Part shown: positions 13,482 through 20,380 of the stretch, one piece after another
How positions within the stretch are numbered: the stretch's first letter is position 1
How the letters are laid out: each line of letters opens with the position of its first letter
Origin: JBBQNR01 sp038330145
GTDB taxonomy: Bacteria > Actinomycetota > Thermoleophilia > Solirubrobacterales > JBBDJG01
Length of the DNA: 20,809 bases
NCBI GenBank assembly: GCA_038330145.1
Contig: JBBQNR010000050.1
Location: forward strand, 1-20,809
Direction: 5' to 3'
Notes under the pieces: model-generated
What the model was told of the DNA's origin: nothing
Databases searched by the model: none
Seen by the model: the letters and a program-made list of their open reading frames with translations, nothing else
Program-made: the position numbers and the translations under genes

Positions 13482-14558
13482 ATGATTGCGGCAATGGCAT
13501 CCGAGCAGACAGTGAGCGCAGGCGCGATAGACATCGGCGGCGTCAGCAAGCGCTACGGGCGCACGGTGGCGCTCGACGGTCTCGAGCTTCAGGTTCAGCC
13601 GGGTGAGCTGTTCGCGGTGCTGGGACCTTCGGGCTGCGGCAAGACCACGCTGCTGCGGGTGATCGCCGGCTTCGAGCGCCCAGACGCCGGCACGGTCACG
13701 GTTGGGGGCGAGGTTGTCGCGGGGCCCGCGGCATGGCTGCCGCCGGAGCGGCGGCAGATCGGCATGGTGTTCCAGGACTACGCGCTGTTCCCGCATCTGA
13801 CGGTTGAGCGCAACGTGGCCTTCGGGCTCAGGAAGGTCTCGGCGGCGCAACGGGATGGCCGCGTTCGGTCGGCGCTCGACCTCGTCGGCCTGCAGCACAA
13901 GGCCGACCGGCACCCGCATGAGCTGTCCGGCGGCGAACGCCAACGCGTGGCCCTGGCCCGTGCGCTGGCGCCGGCGCCGTCCGTGGTGCTGCTCGACGAG
14001 CCGTTCTCGAACCTCGATGCATCGCTGAGGGCGGAGCTGCGGCGCGAGGTCGAGCTGATCCTGCGTGAGGCCGGCGCGACCGTGGTGCTCGTCACCCACG
14101 ACCAGGAGGAAGCGCTCTCGCTGGCGGACCGGCTGGCCGTGATGAGGAGCGGGCGCATCGTGCAGGTTGGCGCGCCCCAGGACGTCTACTACCGCCCCGC
14201 CCACCGCTGGGTGGCGCAGTTCGTCGGCGACGTCAACGTGCTGCCCGGCTACGTGACCGGCGACGGTGTCGAGACCGACGTAGGCCTCTTCGACGTTCAC
14301 CGGCATTCGTTCGCGGAGCGCACCAGTGTGCGGCTGGCCGTGCGGCCTGAGCAACTCGACCTGAACCCGGACAGGCTCGGCAATGCCGTCGTGACGGACA
14401 GGGAGTTTCGCGGCCACGACGTGCTCTACCGGCTGCGTCACGAGATCGGACGGGACCTGGTCGTGCAGCTTCCCTCGGTGCGGCTGGCGGAGGTCGGCGA
14501 GACCGTGATGGTGCGACCGGGCGCCGGCCCCTGCCAGGTGCTCGACGACCAGCCCTGA
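13482..14558 (+). CDS. fbpC: Iron(III) ABC transporter ATP-binding protein
   Basis: A 358-residue ABC ATPase with all motifs intact: Walker A GPSGCGKTT (residues 48-56), Q-loop 'MVFQDYALFPHLT', signature LSGGERQR, Walker B VVLLDEP followed by the D-loop SNLD, and switch histidine in VTHDQEEA. After about residue 245 comes a TOBE-type C-terminal domain (including 'VRLAVRPEQLDL'), as in FbpC and other iron, sulfate or polyamine importers. It powers ferric-iron import through the permease encoded 8 bp upstream. ATG 13482 is used; ATG 13494, four codons on, is equally possible because neither has a clear Shine-Dalgarno. The operon ends here and is followed by the 31-nt repeats. Confidence 0.92.
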   Translation: MIAAMASEQTVSAGAIDIGGVSKRYGRTVALDGLELQVQPGELFAVLGPSGCGKTTLLRVIAGFERPDAGTVTVGGEVVAGPAAWLPPERRQIGMVFQDYALFPHLTVERNVAFGLRKVSAAQRDGRVRSALDLVGLQHKADRHPHELSGGERQRVALARALAPAPSVVLLDEPFSNLDASLRAELRREVELILREAGATVVLVTHDQEEALSLADRLAVMRSGRIVQVGAPQDVYYRPAHRWVAQFVGDVNVLPGYVTGDGVETDVGLFDVHRHSFAERTSVRLAVRPEQLDLNPDRLGNAVVTDREFRGHDVLYRLRHEIGRDLVVQLPSVRLAEVGETVMVRPGAGPCQVLDDQP

Positions 14559-14648
14559 GCCCGAGCAGCGTCGTCTGTTCGTCGCCTGAGGCCGAGCAGC
14601 GTCGTCTGGTCCTCGCATGAGCCCGAGTCGGGCGTCGCCTGGGTCGTC
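14556..14648. repeat. Three tandem 31-nt units, each beginning with a TGA stop
   Basis: The units start at 14556 (the actual stop of the ATPase gene), 14587 and 14618, exactly 31 bases apart. Units one and two read TGAGSCCGAGCAGCGTCGTC and differ mainly near their ends; unit three keeps TGAGCCCGAG and then diverges. Because 31 is not a multiple of three, the three TGAs fall in three different frames. The block fills the gap to the convergent HAD gene. Confidence 0.85.
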
Positions 14649-14653
14649 CGCGA

Positions 14654-15319
14654 CTACACGAGCGGCGTCTCGTCGAGCCGCTCGATCAGCTCCTTCAAGG
14701 AGGAGACGACCATCACCGCGCCGGCCTGCTCCAACTCGGCGGCCGAGTAGCCGCCGGTGAGGACGGCGACCGTCTCGATGCCGGCTCTGTTCCCCGACTC
14801 GACGTCCCAGGTCGAGTCGCCGATCATGACCGCCGTCTGGTCGCCGCCGACACGCTTCGCCATCTCCAGACCGCACAGCACCAGGTCCGGCTCGGGCTTG
14901 GTCCTCTCGACGTCGGCCGAGGTCGTCCACCCGTGCAACAGGTCGCGCGCGTCGAGCAGGTCGAGGTAGTGATCCACCTCCTCCGCCTTGGCCGAGCTGA
15001 CCAGCACCGTCGGGTGGCCGCGGTAACGCAGCTCGAGCAGCAGGTCGCGGGCGGCCGGAAGCGGCTCGACCTCGGCGATCAGGGCGCCGTATTCCTCTTT
15101 CTCGGCGGCGCGGATGGCGTCCCCGCGCTCCTTCGCGAGTTGCTCGCCGACCAGCTTCGGCACCAGATGGTCACCGCCCATCCCCATGTGGCGATGGATG
15201 CGCCACAGCGGCAACACGACGCCGTGCCGTCGAAACGCGCGGTACCACGCGATCGCGTGATGGTAGTTGGTGTCGACCAGCGTGCCGTCGACGTCTATCA
15301 GCGCGGCGGGAAGGCTCAT
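14654..15319 (-). CDS. HAD-family phosphatase (phosphoglycolate phosphatase-like)
   Basis: A 221-residue HAD hydrolase with the standard motifs: DVDGT with nucleophile Asp9 and acid/base Asp11, motif II in 'VLVSSA', the motif III lysine in 'ERTKPEPD', and motif IV 'MIGDSTWDVESG'. The cap between motifs I and II is helical, as in the phosphoglycolate phosphatase / beta-phosphoglucomutase group. The substrate is not evident. The frame runs open upstream through the polymerase gene, but the family begins at this ATG (MSLPAALIDVDGT). It is last on the strand after the NHEJ genes, 62 bp after the polymerase gene, and could be co-transcribed. A 3'-end-processing role is possible from context only. 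Confidence 0.88.
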   Translation of the reverse strand: MSLPAALIDVDGTLVDTNYHHAIAWYRAFRRHGVVLPLWRIHRHMGMGGDHLVPKLVGEQLAKERGDAIRAAEKEEYGALIAEVEPLPAARDLLLELRYRGHPTVLVSSAKAEEVDHYLDLLDARDLLHGWTTSADVERTKPEPDLVLCGLEMAKRVGGDQTAVMIGDSTWDVESGNRAGIETVAVLTGGYSAAELEQAGAVMVVSSLKELIERLDETPLV

Positions 15320-15381
15320 GCCGGTGTTCGTACCGTCAACCGCTCGGTGGTAAACGGGCTCGCGCTGAGGAGAATGCTCGC

Positions 15382-16290
15382 TTAGAGCCGCGGCAGGGCC
15401 TGCTCGAGCTCGAGCACCGGCTCGAACAGGTCGCCCCACTCGGCGTGGCGGGCCAACACGTCTTCGGAGTCGAACACGAGCAGATCCGCGTCGCGAGCTT
15501 CGCGCGCCTGCTCGACTTCCTCCCACGACACCGGCGTCGAGACGGTGGGGCGCTCGCGTGCTCGCAGCGAATAGACGCAGACCGTGGTCTTGAAGTCGTT
15601 GTTCTGGCTCCAGTCGACGAACACCTTGCCCTCGCGCAGCTCCTTCTTCATGTTCGAGACCACGAGCTTTGGGTCGTGCTTCTCGAGCAGCTTTGCGATC
15701 GCGTTCGCGAACGGTTTCGTCTGGCCGTAGTCGACGGGCGTATTGAGGGGCGCGTAGACCTGAAGTCCCTTTGACCCCGACGTCTTGGGAAAGCTCTTCA
15801 GGCCCAGCTCCTCCAGCACCTCGCGAAGCCGCAGCCCCACCTCGGCACACTCCAGGATCGCGGCCGGCGCACCGGGATCCAGGTCGAAGACCACCATCGT
15901 CGGCCGCTCGATGTCGTCGGCGCGTGAGAGCGACGTGTGAAGCTCGAGGTCGGCCAGGTTGGCTGCCCACACCAGCGACGGGAGTTCGTCGATGACACAG
16001 AAGTTGATCTCGCGCCCCTTGGTGCTGATGGGCGCGGTCCGCAGCCAGTCGGGGCGGTGCGAGGGGCACTCCTTCTCGTAGAAGTACTTGCCCTCGACGC
16101 CGTTCGGATAGCGCTTCAGCGTCAGCGGCCGGTCGCGGAGGTGCGGCAGCACGGCCGGAGCGACGCGCGTGTAGTAGTCGATCACCTGGCCCTTGGTGAA
16201 GCCGACGGCCGGGTACATGACCTTGTCGAGGTTGGAGAGCTTCAACCGGCGTCCGTCAACCTCCACCTCGACGGTCTGCCTGGCGCTCAC
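15382..16290 (-). CDS. Stand-alone LigD-type NHEJ polymerase (primase-polymerase domain)
   Basis: The 302-residue product corresponds to the polymerase domain of LigD (archaeo-eukaryotic primase superfamily). Catalytic Asp136 and Asp138 lie in 'VVFDLDPG', a third Asp226 in 'VDWSQN', and 'TSGSKGLQVY' (about 170-179) is the nucleotide-binding motif. 'KRYPNGVEGKYFYEK' near residue 60 is also typical. In bacterial end joining this enzyme fills gaps, often with ribonucleotides, at Ku-held ends. The GTG at 16290 is chosen because GGGGGAG precedes it and the family homology begins there; the longer frame only overlaps ku. It lies 40 bp downstream of ku. Residues 240-302 are variable. Confidence 0.92.
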   Translation of the reverse strand: MSARQTVEVEVDGRRLKLSNLDKVMYPAVGFTKGQVIDYYTRVAPAVLPHLRDRPLTLKRYPNGVEGKYFYEKECPSHRPDWLRTAPISTKGREINFCVIDELPSLVWAANLADLELHTSLSRADDIERPTMVVFDLDPGAPAAILECAEVGLRLREVLEELGLKSFPKTSGSKGLQVYAPLNTPVDYGQTKPFANAIAKLLEKHDPKLVVSNMKKELREGKVFVDWSQNNDFKTTVCVYSLRARERPTVSTPVSWEEVEQAREARDADLLVFDSEDVLARHAEWGDLFEPVLELEQALPRL

Positions 16291-16330
16291 GTCACTCCCC
16301 CGGGCCGGCGCGAATGGCCGGCTGGGATGG

Positions 16331-17326
16331 TCAGGCCTTGGCCTTCGTCTTTCGCTTCGGCGCCTTGGCCGATGCGGCCTTGCGGCCGGAGCCCGAGGAC
16401 TTTGCGCCCGAGGCCTTGCCTGCGCCCGAGGCCTTCCGGCTGCCGCTGGGCTTGCTCGCCGGGGTGGAGCGCTTGCGCGGCGCACGCGCCGGCTTGCCGT
16501 CCGGCGCGGCCTTGCCGTTGCCGGCGGCCGTTGAAGCTTCTGCGCGACGCCCCTTGGCATCCGCCAGGCTGGCCTCCAGCGCCGCCATCAGATCCGGCAC
16601 CTGGTCCGGCTCCGCCGGAGCGGCCTGCACCGAGATCTCCTGACCGTCGGCCTTGCGCTCGATCAGATCGAGTACTCGCTCGCGGTACTCGTCGCGATAC
16701 TTGGAGGGGTCGAACTCCGTCGTCAGCGACTCGATCAGCTGCCGCGCCATGTCGACCTCGCGCTTGGTGGTCTTGACGTCGTCGTCCGGCAGCTCCTCGA
16801 TCTGGTCGGGAGAGACCAGCTCATCTGCGAAAAGCATCGTCTCCATCGTCAGCAGCCCGTTCGCCGGTCGGATCGCCGTCAGATACTCCTTGGAGCGGAT
16901 CACGACACGAGCTATCGCCACCTTGTTGGACTCCTCGAGAGCCGTTAGCAGCAGCTGGTAGGCCTTTGCGGCGCCGGTGTCGGGCGCCAGGTAATAGGGA
17001 TGGTCGTAGAAGAGAGGGTCGATCTCGTCCAGGTCGACGAAGTCTTCGATGTCGATCGTGCGCGTCTTCTTGGGGTCCAGCGCCTCCAGCTCCTCGGGGC
17101 TGATCACCACGTAGCGGTCGGGGCTGATCTCGTAGCCCTTGACGATGCTCTCGAAAGGAATCTCCTGCCCGTCCTTGGCGCAGACCCGCTTCTGCTGGAT
17201 GCGCGCCCCGTCGGCGTCGTGCAACTGGTTGAAGCGCACCGTCTTCTTCGATACGGCGCTGTAGAGCTTCACCGGCACGTTCACCAGCCCGAAGCTGATC
17301 GCGCCCCTCCAGATCGACCTTGCCAT
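16331..17326 (-). CDS. ku: Ku, DNA end-binding protein of bacterial NHEJ
   Basis: A 331-residue bacterial Ku. It begins 'MARSIWRGAISFGLVNVPVKLYSA', with 'TVRFNQLHDADG', 'YEISPDRYVVISPEELEAL' and 'LVSPDQIEELPDDDVKTTKREVDMARQLI' as usual, forming the homodimeric ring core over about residues 1-260. After this comes a long Lys/Ala/Ser/Gly-rich basic tail (about 270-331) like the extended tails of actinobacterial Ku proteins, which add DNA binding. It recruits the polymerase and the ligase encoded on either side. The open frame extends upstream, but homology starts at this ATG. The best Shine-Dalgarno, GGGAGG, is 12 bases away, with a palindrome between (17323-17335). Confidence 0.95.
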   Translation of the reverse strand: MARSIWRGAISFGLVNVPVKLYSAVSKKTVRFNQLHDADGARIQQKRVCAKDGQEIPFESIVKGYEISPDRYVVISPEELEALDPKKTRTIDIEDFVDLDEIDPLFYDHPYYLAPDTGAAKAYQLLLTALEESNKVAIARVVIRSKEYLTAIRPANGLLTMETMLFADELVSPDQIEELPDDDVKTTKREVDMARQLIESLTTEFDPSKYRDEYRERVLDLIERKADGQEISVQAAPAEPDQVPDLMAALEASLADAKGRRAEASTAAGNGKAAPDGKPARAPRKRSTPASKPSGSRKASGAGKASGAKSSGSGRKAASAKAPKRKTKAKA

Positions 17327-17335
17327 TCGGTTACC
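17323..17335. promoter_or_regulatory. Palindrome between the ribosome-binding site and the ku start codon
   Basis: TTCGGTAACCGAA (minus strand) is two perfect 6-bp arms around one base and overlaps the first bases of ku. It separates GGGAGG from the ATG, which is unusual. It may be an operator; the one-base spacer makes an RNA hairpin unlikely. It does not match the actinobacterial LexA box. Confidence 0.35.
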
Positions 17336-17445
17336 GAACCTCCCTTGGCCTAGCTGTATGCCTTCGTGTATTTCATCAGGTGGATACCCAAATACGACAC
17401 ACCCAGCCGTTTTCGGCATGCCGGCAGTCTCAGGAAAGGGTTATT

Positions 17446-18912
17446 TCAGGCCAGGGACGGCAGTTCCAGCACCACCTCGCGCGGTTCCTTGTCGTCGCGG
17501 AGGCCCTTGAAGGACGGCGCCCGCAGCGTGCGTGAGCGCGTCAATTCCCTGTATTCGACCTCCACCACGAGCTCAGGCCTCGCGAATACAGTGCGCTTTG
17601 GTGGCTGCCGGCCTTGGAAAGGGCTCTCGTCAGTCCGCAGCGGCTCGAGCAGCTCGCCGAGCCTGATCAGATCGTCCTCCTTGAAGCCGGTGCCGACGTT
17701 GCCGGCGTACAGCAGGCTCTGCTCACGGCCCTCGCGCTCTGCCGCCTCGGGGCTGAGTTCGTAGTAGCCGACCGCCAGCGACCCCAGCCGCCCGCCGCGC
17801 GCGCCCTGGCCGGGCAGCCAGCCACCGACCACGAACTCCTGGCGAAAGGTGTTCTTGACCTTGCGCCAGCTCGGGCTTCGCTTGCCCGGCTCGTAGATGC
17901 TGTCGAGCCGCTTCGCCACCACTCCCTCCAGGCCCTGCTCGCGCGAGGCCTCGAGCAGGGCCTGGCCCTCGCCCGGATGGTAGGCCGGCGTCTTCCAGTG
18001 GGCACCCGACAGCTCGAGCTGCTCCAGCAGCGAGCGGCGCTCGGTGTAGGGCAGCCGCATCGTCGAGTGTCCGTTCAGATACAGCAGATCGAAGATCATG
18101 TAGACCACCGGCAAGCTCTTGGTGAGGCGCCGCACCGCCGCCTCGGAGCCGACGTGCATGCGCCGCTGGAGGCGCTCGAAGCTCGGCTTGCCCTGATCGT
18201 CGAGAGCGACCACCTCGCCGTCCAGCACGACCTCCTGGGAGCCGAGAGCGCGTCCCAGCTCGCGCAGCTCCGGGTACTGCGCCGTGATCTCGCGCAGGTT
18301 GCGGTTGGTCATGCGGACCCTGCCGCCCTCACCGTAAAGGACCCCGCGCACGCCATCCCACTTGATCTCGAAACCCCAGCCCTGGTCGTCGTCGGGAAGC
18401 TCCGAGAGGCGAGCCATCATCGGCTTGACGCGATCCGGCATCGGCTCCCGGTCGGCGTCCGCAGGATCCATGCGGTGGATCATCCAGTTCTTGCCCTTGG
18501 TCGGGAACAGCACGTACTTGCCCTGCAGGCGGTCGCCGTGGAAGGTGACCATCACCTCGTCGGGACGCCACTTGTGAGTCTCGTAGGTGCCGCTGTCCCA
18601 GATCTTGACCGCGCCGGCCCCGTACTCCCCCTGCGGGATCTCGCCCGCGAAGTCGATGTAATCGAGCGGGTGGTCCTCAACGTGCACCGCCAGATGGTTT
18701 CGCTTGGGGTCCGTCGGGATGCCTTTGGGGATGGCCCACGAGACGAGCACGCCGTCGCGCTCCAGCCTCAGGTCCCAGTGCAGGCTGCGGGCGTGGTGCT
18801 CGTGGACGACGAAGCGCGGCTGGTCCGCCCCGGCCGCCTGCCGGCCCTCAGGCTCCGGCGTGGACTTGAAGTCACGCTTGCGCTTGTATTCACCCAGCTT
18901 CTGTTTGGCCAT
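17446..18912 (-). CDS. ligD: LigD-type 3'-phosphoesterase and ATP-dependent DNA ligase
   Basis: A 488-residue two-domain repair enzyme. Residues about 30-150 are the LigD 3'-phosphoesterase: 'HEHHARSLHWDLRLE' gives His39, His45, Asp47, Arg49 and Glu51, and 'VEDHPLDY' gives His81, all matching the known active site. Residues about 160-488 are an ATP-dependent ligase: nucleotidyl motif 'FEIKWDG' with catalytic Lys184, 'LDGEVVALD', 'FDLLYLNG', 'EGVVAKRLDS' and 'SWRKVK', then an OB fold. It cleans 3' ends and seals breaks held by Ku. The polymerase domain fused to LigD in mycobacteria is absent and encoded separately at 15382-16290. First of the minus-strand repair genes; 118 bp separate it from ku. 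Confidence 0.94.
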   Translation of the reverse strand: MAKQKLGEYKRKRDFKSTPEPEGRQAAGADQPRFVVHEHHARSLHWDLRLERDGVLVSWAIPKGIPTDPKRNHLAVHVEDHPLDYIDFAGEIPQGEYGAGAVKIWDSGTYETHKWRPDEVMVTFHGDRLQGKYVLFPTKGKNWMIHRMDPADADREPMPDRVKPMMARLSELPDDDQGWGFEIKWDGVRGVLYGEGGRVRMTNRNLREITAQYPELRELGRALGSQEVVLDGEVVALDDQGKPSFERLQRRMHVGSEAAVRRLTKSLPVVYMIFDLLYLNGHSTMRLPYTERRSLLEQLELSGAHWKTPAYHPGEGQALLEASREQGLEGVVAKRLDSIYEPGKRSPSWRKVKNTFRQEFVVGGWLPGQGARGGRLGSLAVGYYELSPEAAEREGREQSLLYAGNVGTGFKEDDLIRLGELLEPLRTDESPFQGRQPPKRTVFARPELVVEVEYRELTRSRTLRAPSFKGLRDDKEPREVVLELPSLA

Positions 18913-19016
18913 CGATACCTACTTACCCATTTGGCAGCAGCTCGGCCGACTGGGCGTCACTTTACGACCGAGGGCTTTCGCGACGGACAGGCCCTGCGAC
19001 CGACGGCGGCCGTGGT

Positions 19017-19022
19017 TACAAT
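19017..19022 (+). promoter_or_regulatory. Putative -10 box for corA
   Basis: TACAAT is one base from the consensus and lies 46 bp before the corA ATG. A partial -35 match (CTGCGA, 18994-18999) is at 17-bp spacing. The 156-bp gap 18913-19068 between the divergent ligD and corA starts holds nothing else I can name. Confidence 0.45.
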
Positions 19023-19068
19023 CGCCTGCGGCCACCCGCCACGACGATGACGACCGAAGACCCCGCTC

Positions 19069-20070
19069 ATGCCGATCGTTCCAAGGCCCCGACTGCCGCG
19101 AAGGGCATCGCGCCGTGCCGGCGTCGTCGATTCCGCAGCACCTGAGCGCACACAGCCTCAGATAGAGGTCCTCACCCACCACGGCCTGCGCTGGCTGCAC
19201 ATCGAGCAGCCGTCGATGCTGGAGCGGGCATGGCTGGCCGAGCACTTCGACTTCCACCAGCTCGATCTCGAGGACGTCATGTCGCGCAACCAGCGACCGA
19301 AGATCGACGCCTATCCCGACTACCTGTTCATCGTGTTGCACTTCCCGGTCTTCGACAAGCAGGTCGGCAGGTTGAACGCGGGAGAGCTGGATCTCTTCGT
19401 CGGCCCCGACTTCGTGATCACGCTTCCCAATCAACCGCTGAAGCCGATCGAGTACCTGTTCGAGCGCTGCCGCACCAGCGAGGAGATGCGCGAGCAGTAC
19501 TTCTCGAAGGGCACTGGCTACCTCCTCTACCACATAGTCGACCAGGCCTTCGACTACTGCTTCCCGATGCTGCGGAAGATCGGCAACAAGCTCGAGCAGG
19601 TCGAGGAGGACATCTTCAGTGGTCGCGGTGAGGAGATCGTGCGCGACATCTCCAACGTCAAGCAGGAGATCATCAACTTCCGCAAGATCATCCGGCCCGA
19701 GCGCACGGTGCTGCGCGACCTGGAGCGCACCAAGCAGCGCTACTGGGCCGACGACCTGGAGATCTACTTCGACGACATCGTCGACGCCTCGGAGCGCATC
19801 TGGGACATGCTCGAGAACTACAAGGAGGTCGTCGAGGCGCTCGAGGACACCAACGAATCCGTGATCTCGCATCGGGTCAACGCCATCCTGCGAGCGCTGA
19901 CGGCGATCAGCGTCGTCGTGCTGCCGCTGACCTTCGTCGCCAGCCTCTGGGGCATGAACGTCGGCGTGCCGGGCGAGGGCGACGTGGCCGCGTTCTGGAT
20001 CATCACGGGCACCATGGTCGCCCTGCTCGTCGGGATGGTGGTCTTCTTCCGCCACCGCCGCTGGCTCTGA
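19069..20070 (+). CDS. corA: CorA-family magnesium/cobalt transporter
   Basis: A 333-residue CorA. It has a long soluble N-terminal funnel domain ('WLHIEQPS...LAEHFDFHQLDLEDVMSRNQRPK', 'YLFIVLHFP') and a long helix with 'EEDIFSGRGEEIVRDISNVKQEIINFRKIIRPER'. Two C-terminal membrane helices follow, with the signature Gly295-Met296-Asn297 (here WGMN) right after the first and a basic HRRWL end. It forms a pentameric channel for Mg2+ (and Co2+) uptake in known members. The ATG has no Shine-Dalgarno; an ATG at 19047 is out of frame. Nothing nearby suggests a specialised role. It converges on the sulfur-carrier gene with a 34-bp gap that shows only a weak GGCC-GGTT-GGCC-type inverted repeat. Confidence 0.93.
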   Translation: MPIVPRPRLPRRASRRAGVVDSAAPERTQPQIEVLTHHGLRWLHIEQPSMLERAWLAEHFDFHQLDLEDVMSRNQRPKIDAYPDYLFIVLHFPVFDKQVGRLNAGELDLFVGPDFVITLPNQPLKPIEYLFERCRTSEEMREQYFSKGTGYLLYHIVDQAFDYCFPMLRKIGNKLEQVEEDIFSGRGEEIVRDISNVKQEIINFRKIIRPERTVLRDLERTKQRYWADDLEIYFDDIVDASERIWDMLENYKEVVEALEDTNESVISHRVNAILRALTAISVVVLPLTFVASLWGMNVGVPGEGDVAAFWIITGTMVALLVGMVVFFRHRRWL

Positions 20071-20104
20071 GCAGCGGGCGGTACTGGCCGGTTGGCCTCT
20101 CGGG

Positions 20105-20380
20105 TCAGGCCCCGCCGGCCACGGCGGGCAGGATCGTGATCTCGTCGCCGTCGCTTACCGCGGTCTCGAGGCCTTCGCCGAAGCGAATGTCCTCCCCGCC
20201 GGCGTAGACGTTGACGAAGCGGCGCAGCTCGCCGTCCTCGGTGATGCGGTCGCGCAGGCCGTCGTAGCGGTCGAAGAGCGCCTCCAGCGCCTCGCCGACG
20301 GATCCGGCCTCGACCTCGGTCTCGCCCTCGCCACCGGTCAGCGTTCGCAGCTGAGCCGGGATCTTGACGATCACCCCCAT
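20105..20380 (-). CDS. MoaD/ThiS-family sulfur carrier, CysO/HcyS-like, ending Gly-Gly-Ala
   Basis: A 91-residue ubiquitin-like beta-grasp protein. Its features match mycobacterial CysO closely: 'KIPAQLRTLTGGE', 'RRFVNVYAGGEDIRF', 'DGDEITILPAVAGG'. Such carriers are thiocarboxylated on the terminal glycine and donate sulfur to a PLP enzyme. Here one extra residue, Ala, follows the Gly-Gly, so a protease would have to trim it before activation, as for HcyS-Ala of the Wolinella methionine pathway. The ATG overlaps the TGA of the upstream threonine-synthase-like gene (TGATG), so the two are translationally coupled. It could serve cysteine, homocysteine or molybdopterin synthesis; the CysO resemblance favours amino-acid sulfur transfer. 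Confidence 0.9.
   Translation of the reverse strand: MGVIVKIPAQLRTLTGGEGETEVEAGSVGEALEALFDRYDGLRDRITEDGELRRFVNVYAGGEDIRFGEGLETAVSDGDEITILPAVAGGA

Noticed and set aside
12355..13500. 381-codon minus-strand open frame over the permease
   Set aside because: Composition is His/Arg/Gln-rich noise, antisense to membrane helices and EAA loops of the permease.
14556..14648. CRISPR-like array
   Set aside because: Units are directly abutting and degenerate with no spacers, only three copies, and no cas genes nearby.
13470..14930. 486-codon minus-strand open frame over the ATPase and part of the HAD gene
   Set aside because: Antisense to an ABC ATPase with every motif present; no recognisable domain in its own translation.
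15320..16069. Extension of the HAD protein upstream through the polymerase gene (possible fusion)
   Set aside because: The upstream part is the polymerase gene read in another frame; HAD homology starts at its own ATG, 15319.
16291..16560. 90-codon N-terminal extension of the LigD-type polymerase
   Set aside because: It overlaps the Ku tail in another frame, is Arg/Pro/Ala-rich, and the GTG at 16290 has its own ribosome-binding site.
17414..17423. CGGCATGCCG palindrome between ligD and ku
   Set aside because: Ten-base palindromes of this composition are expected by chance in high-G+C DNA, and it has no positional link to a promoter or start.
18919..20055. 378-codon minus-strand open frame over corA
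   Set aside because: Complement of conserved CorA codons; low-complexity Asp/Leu/Val-rich translation.
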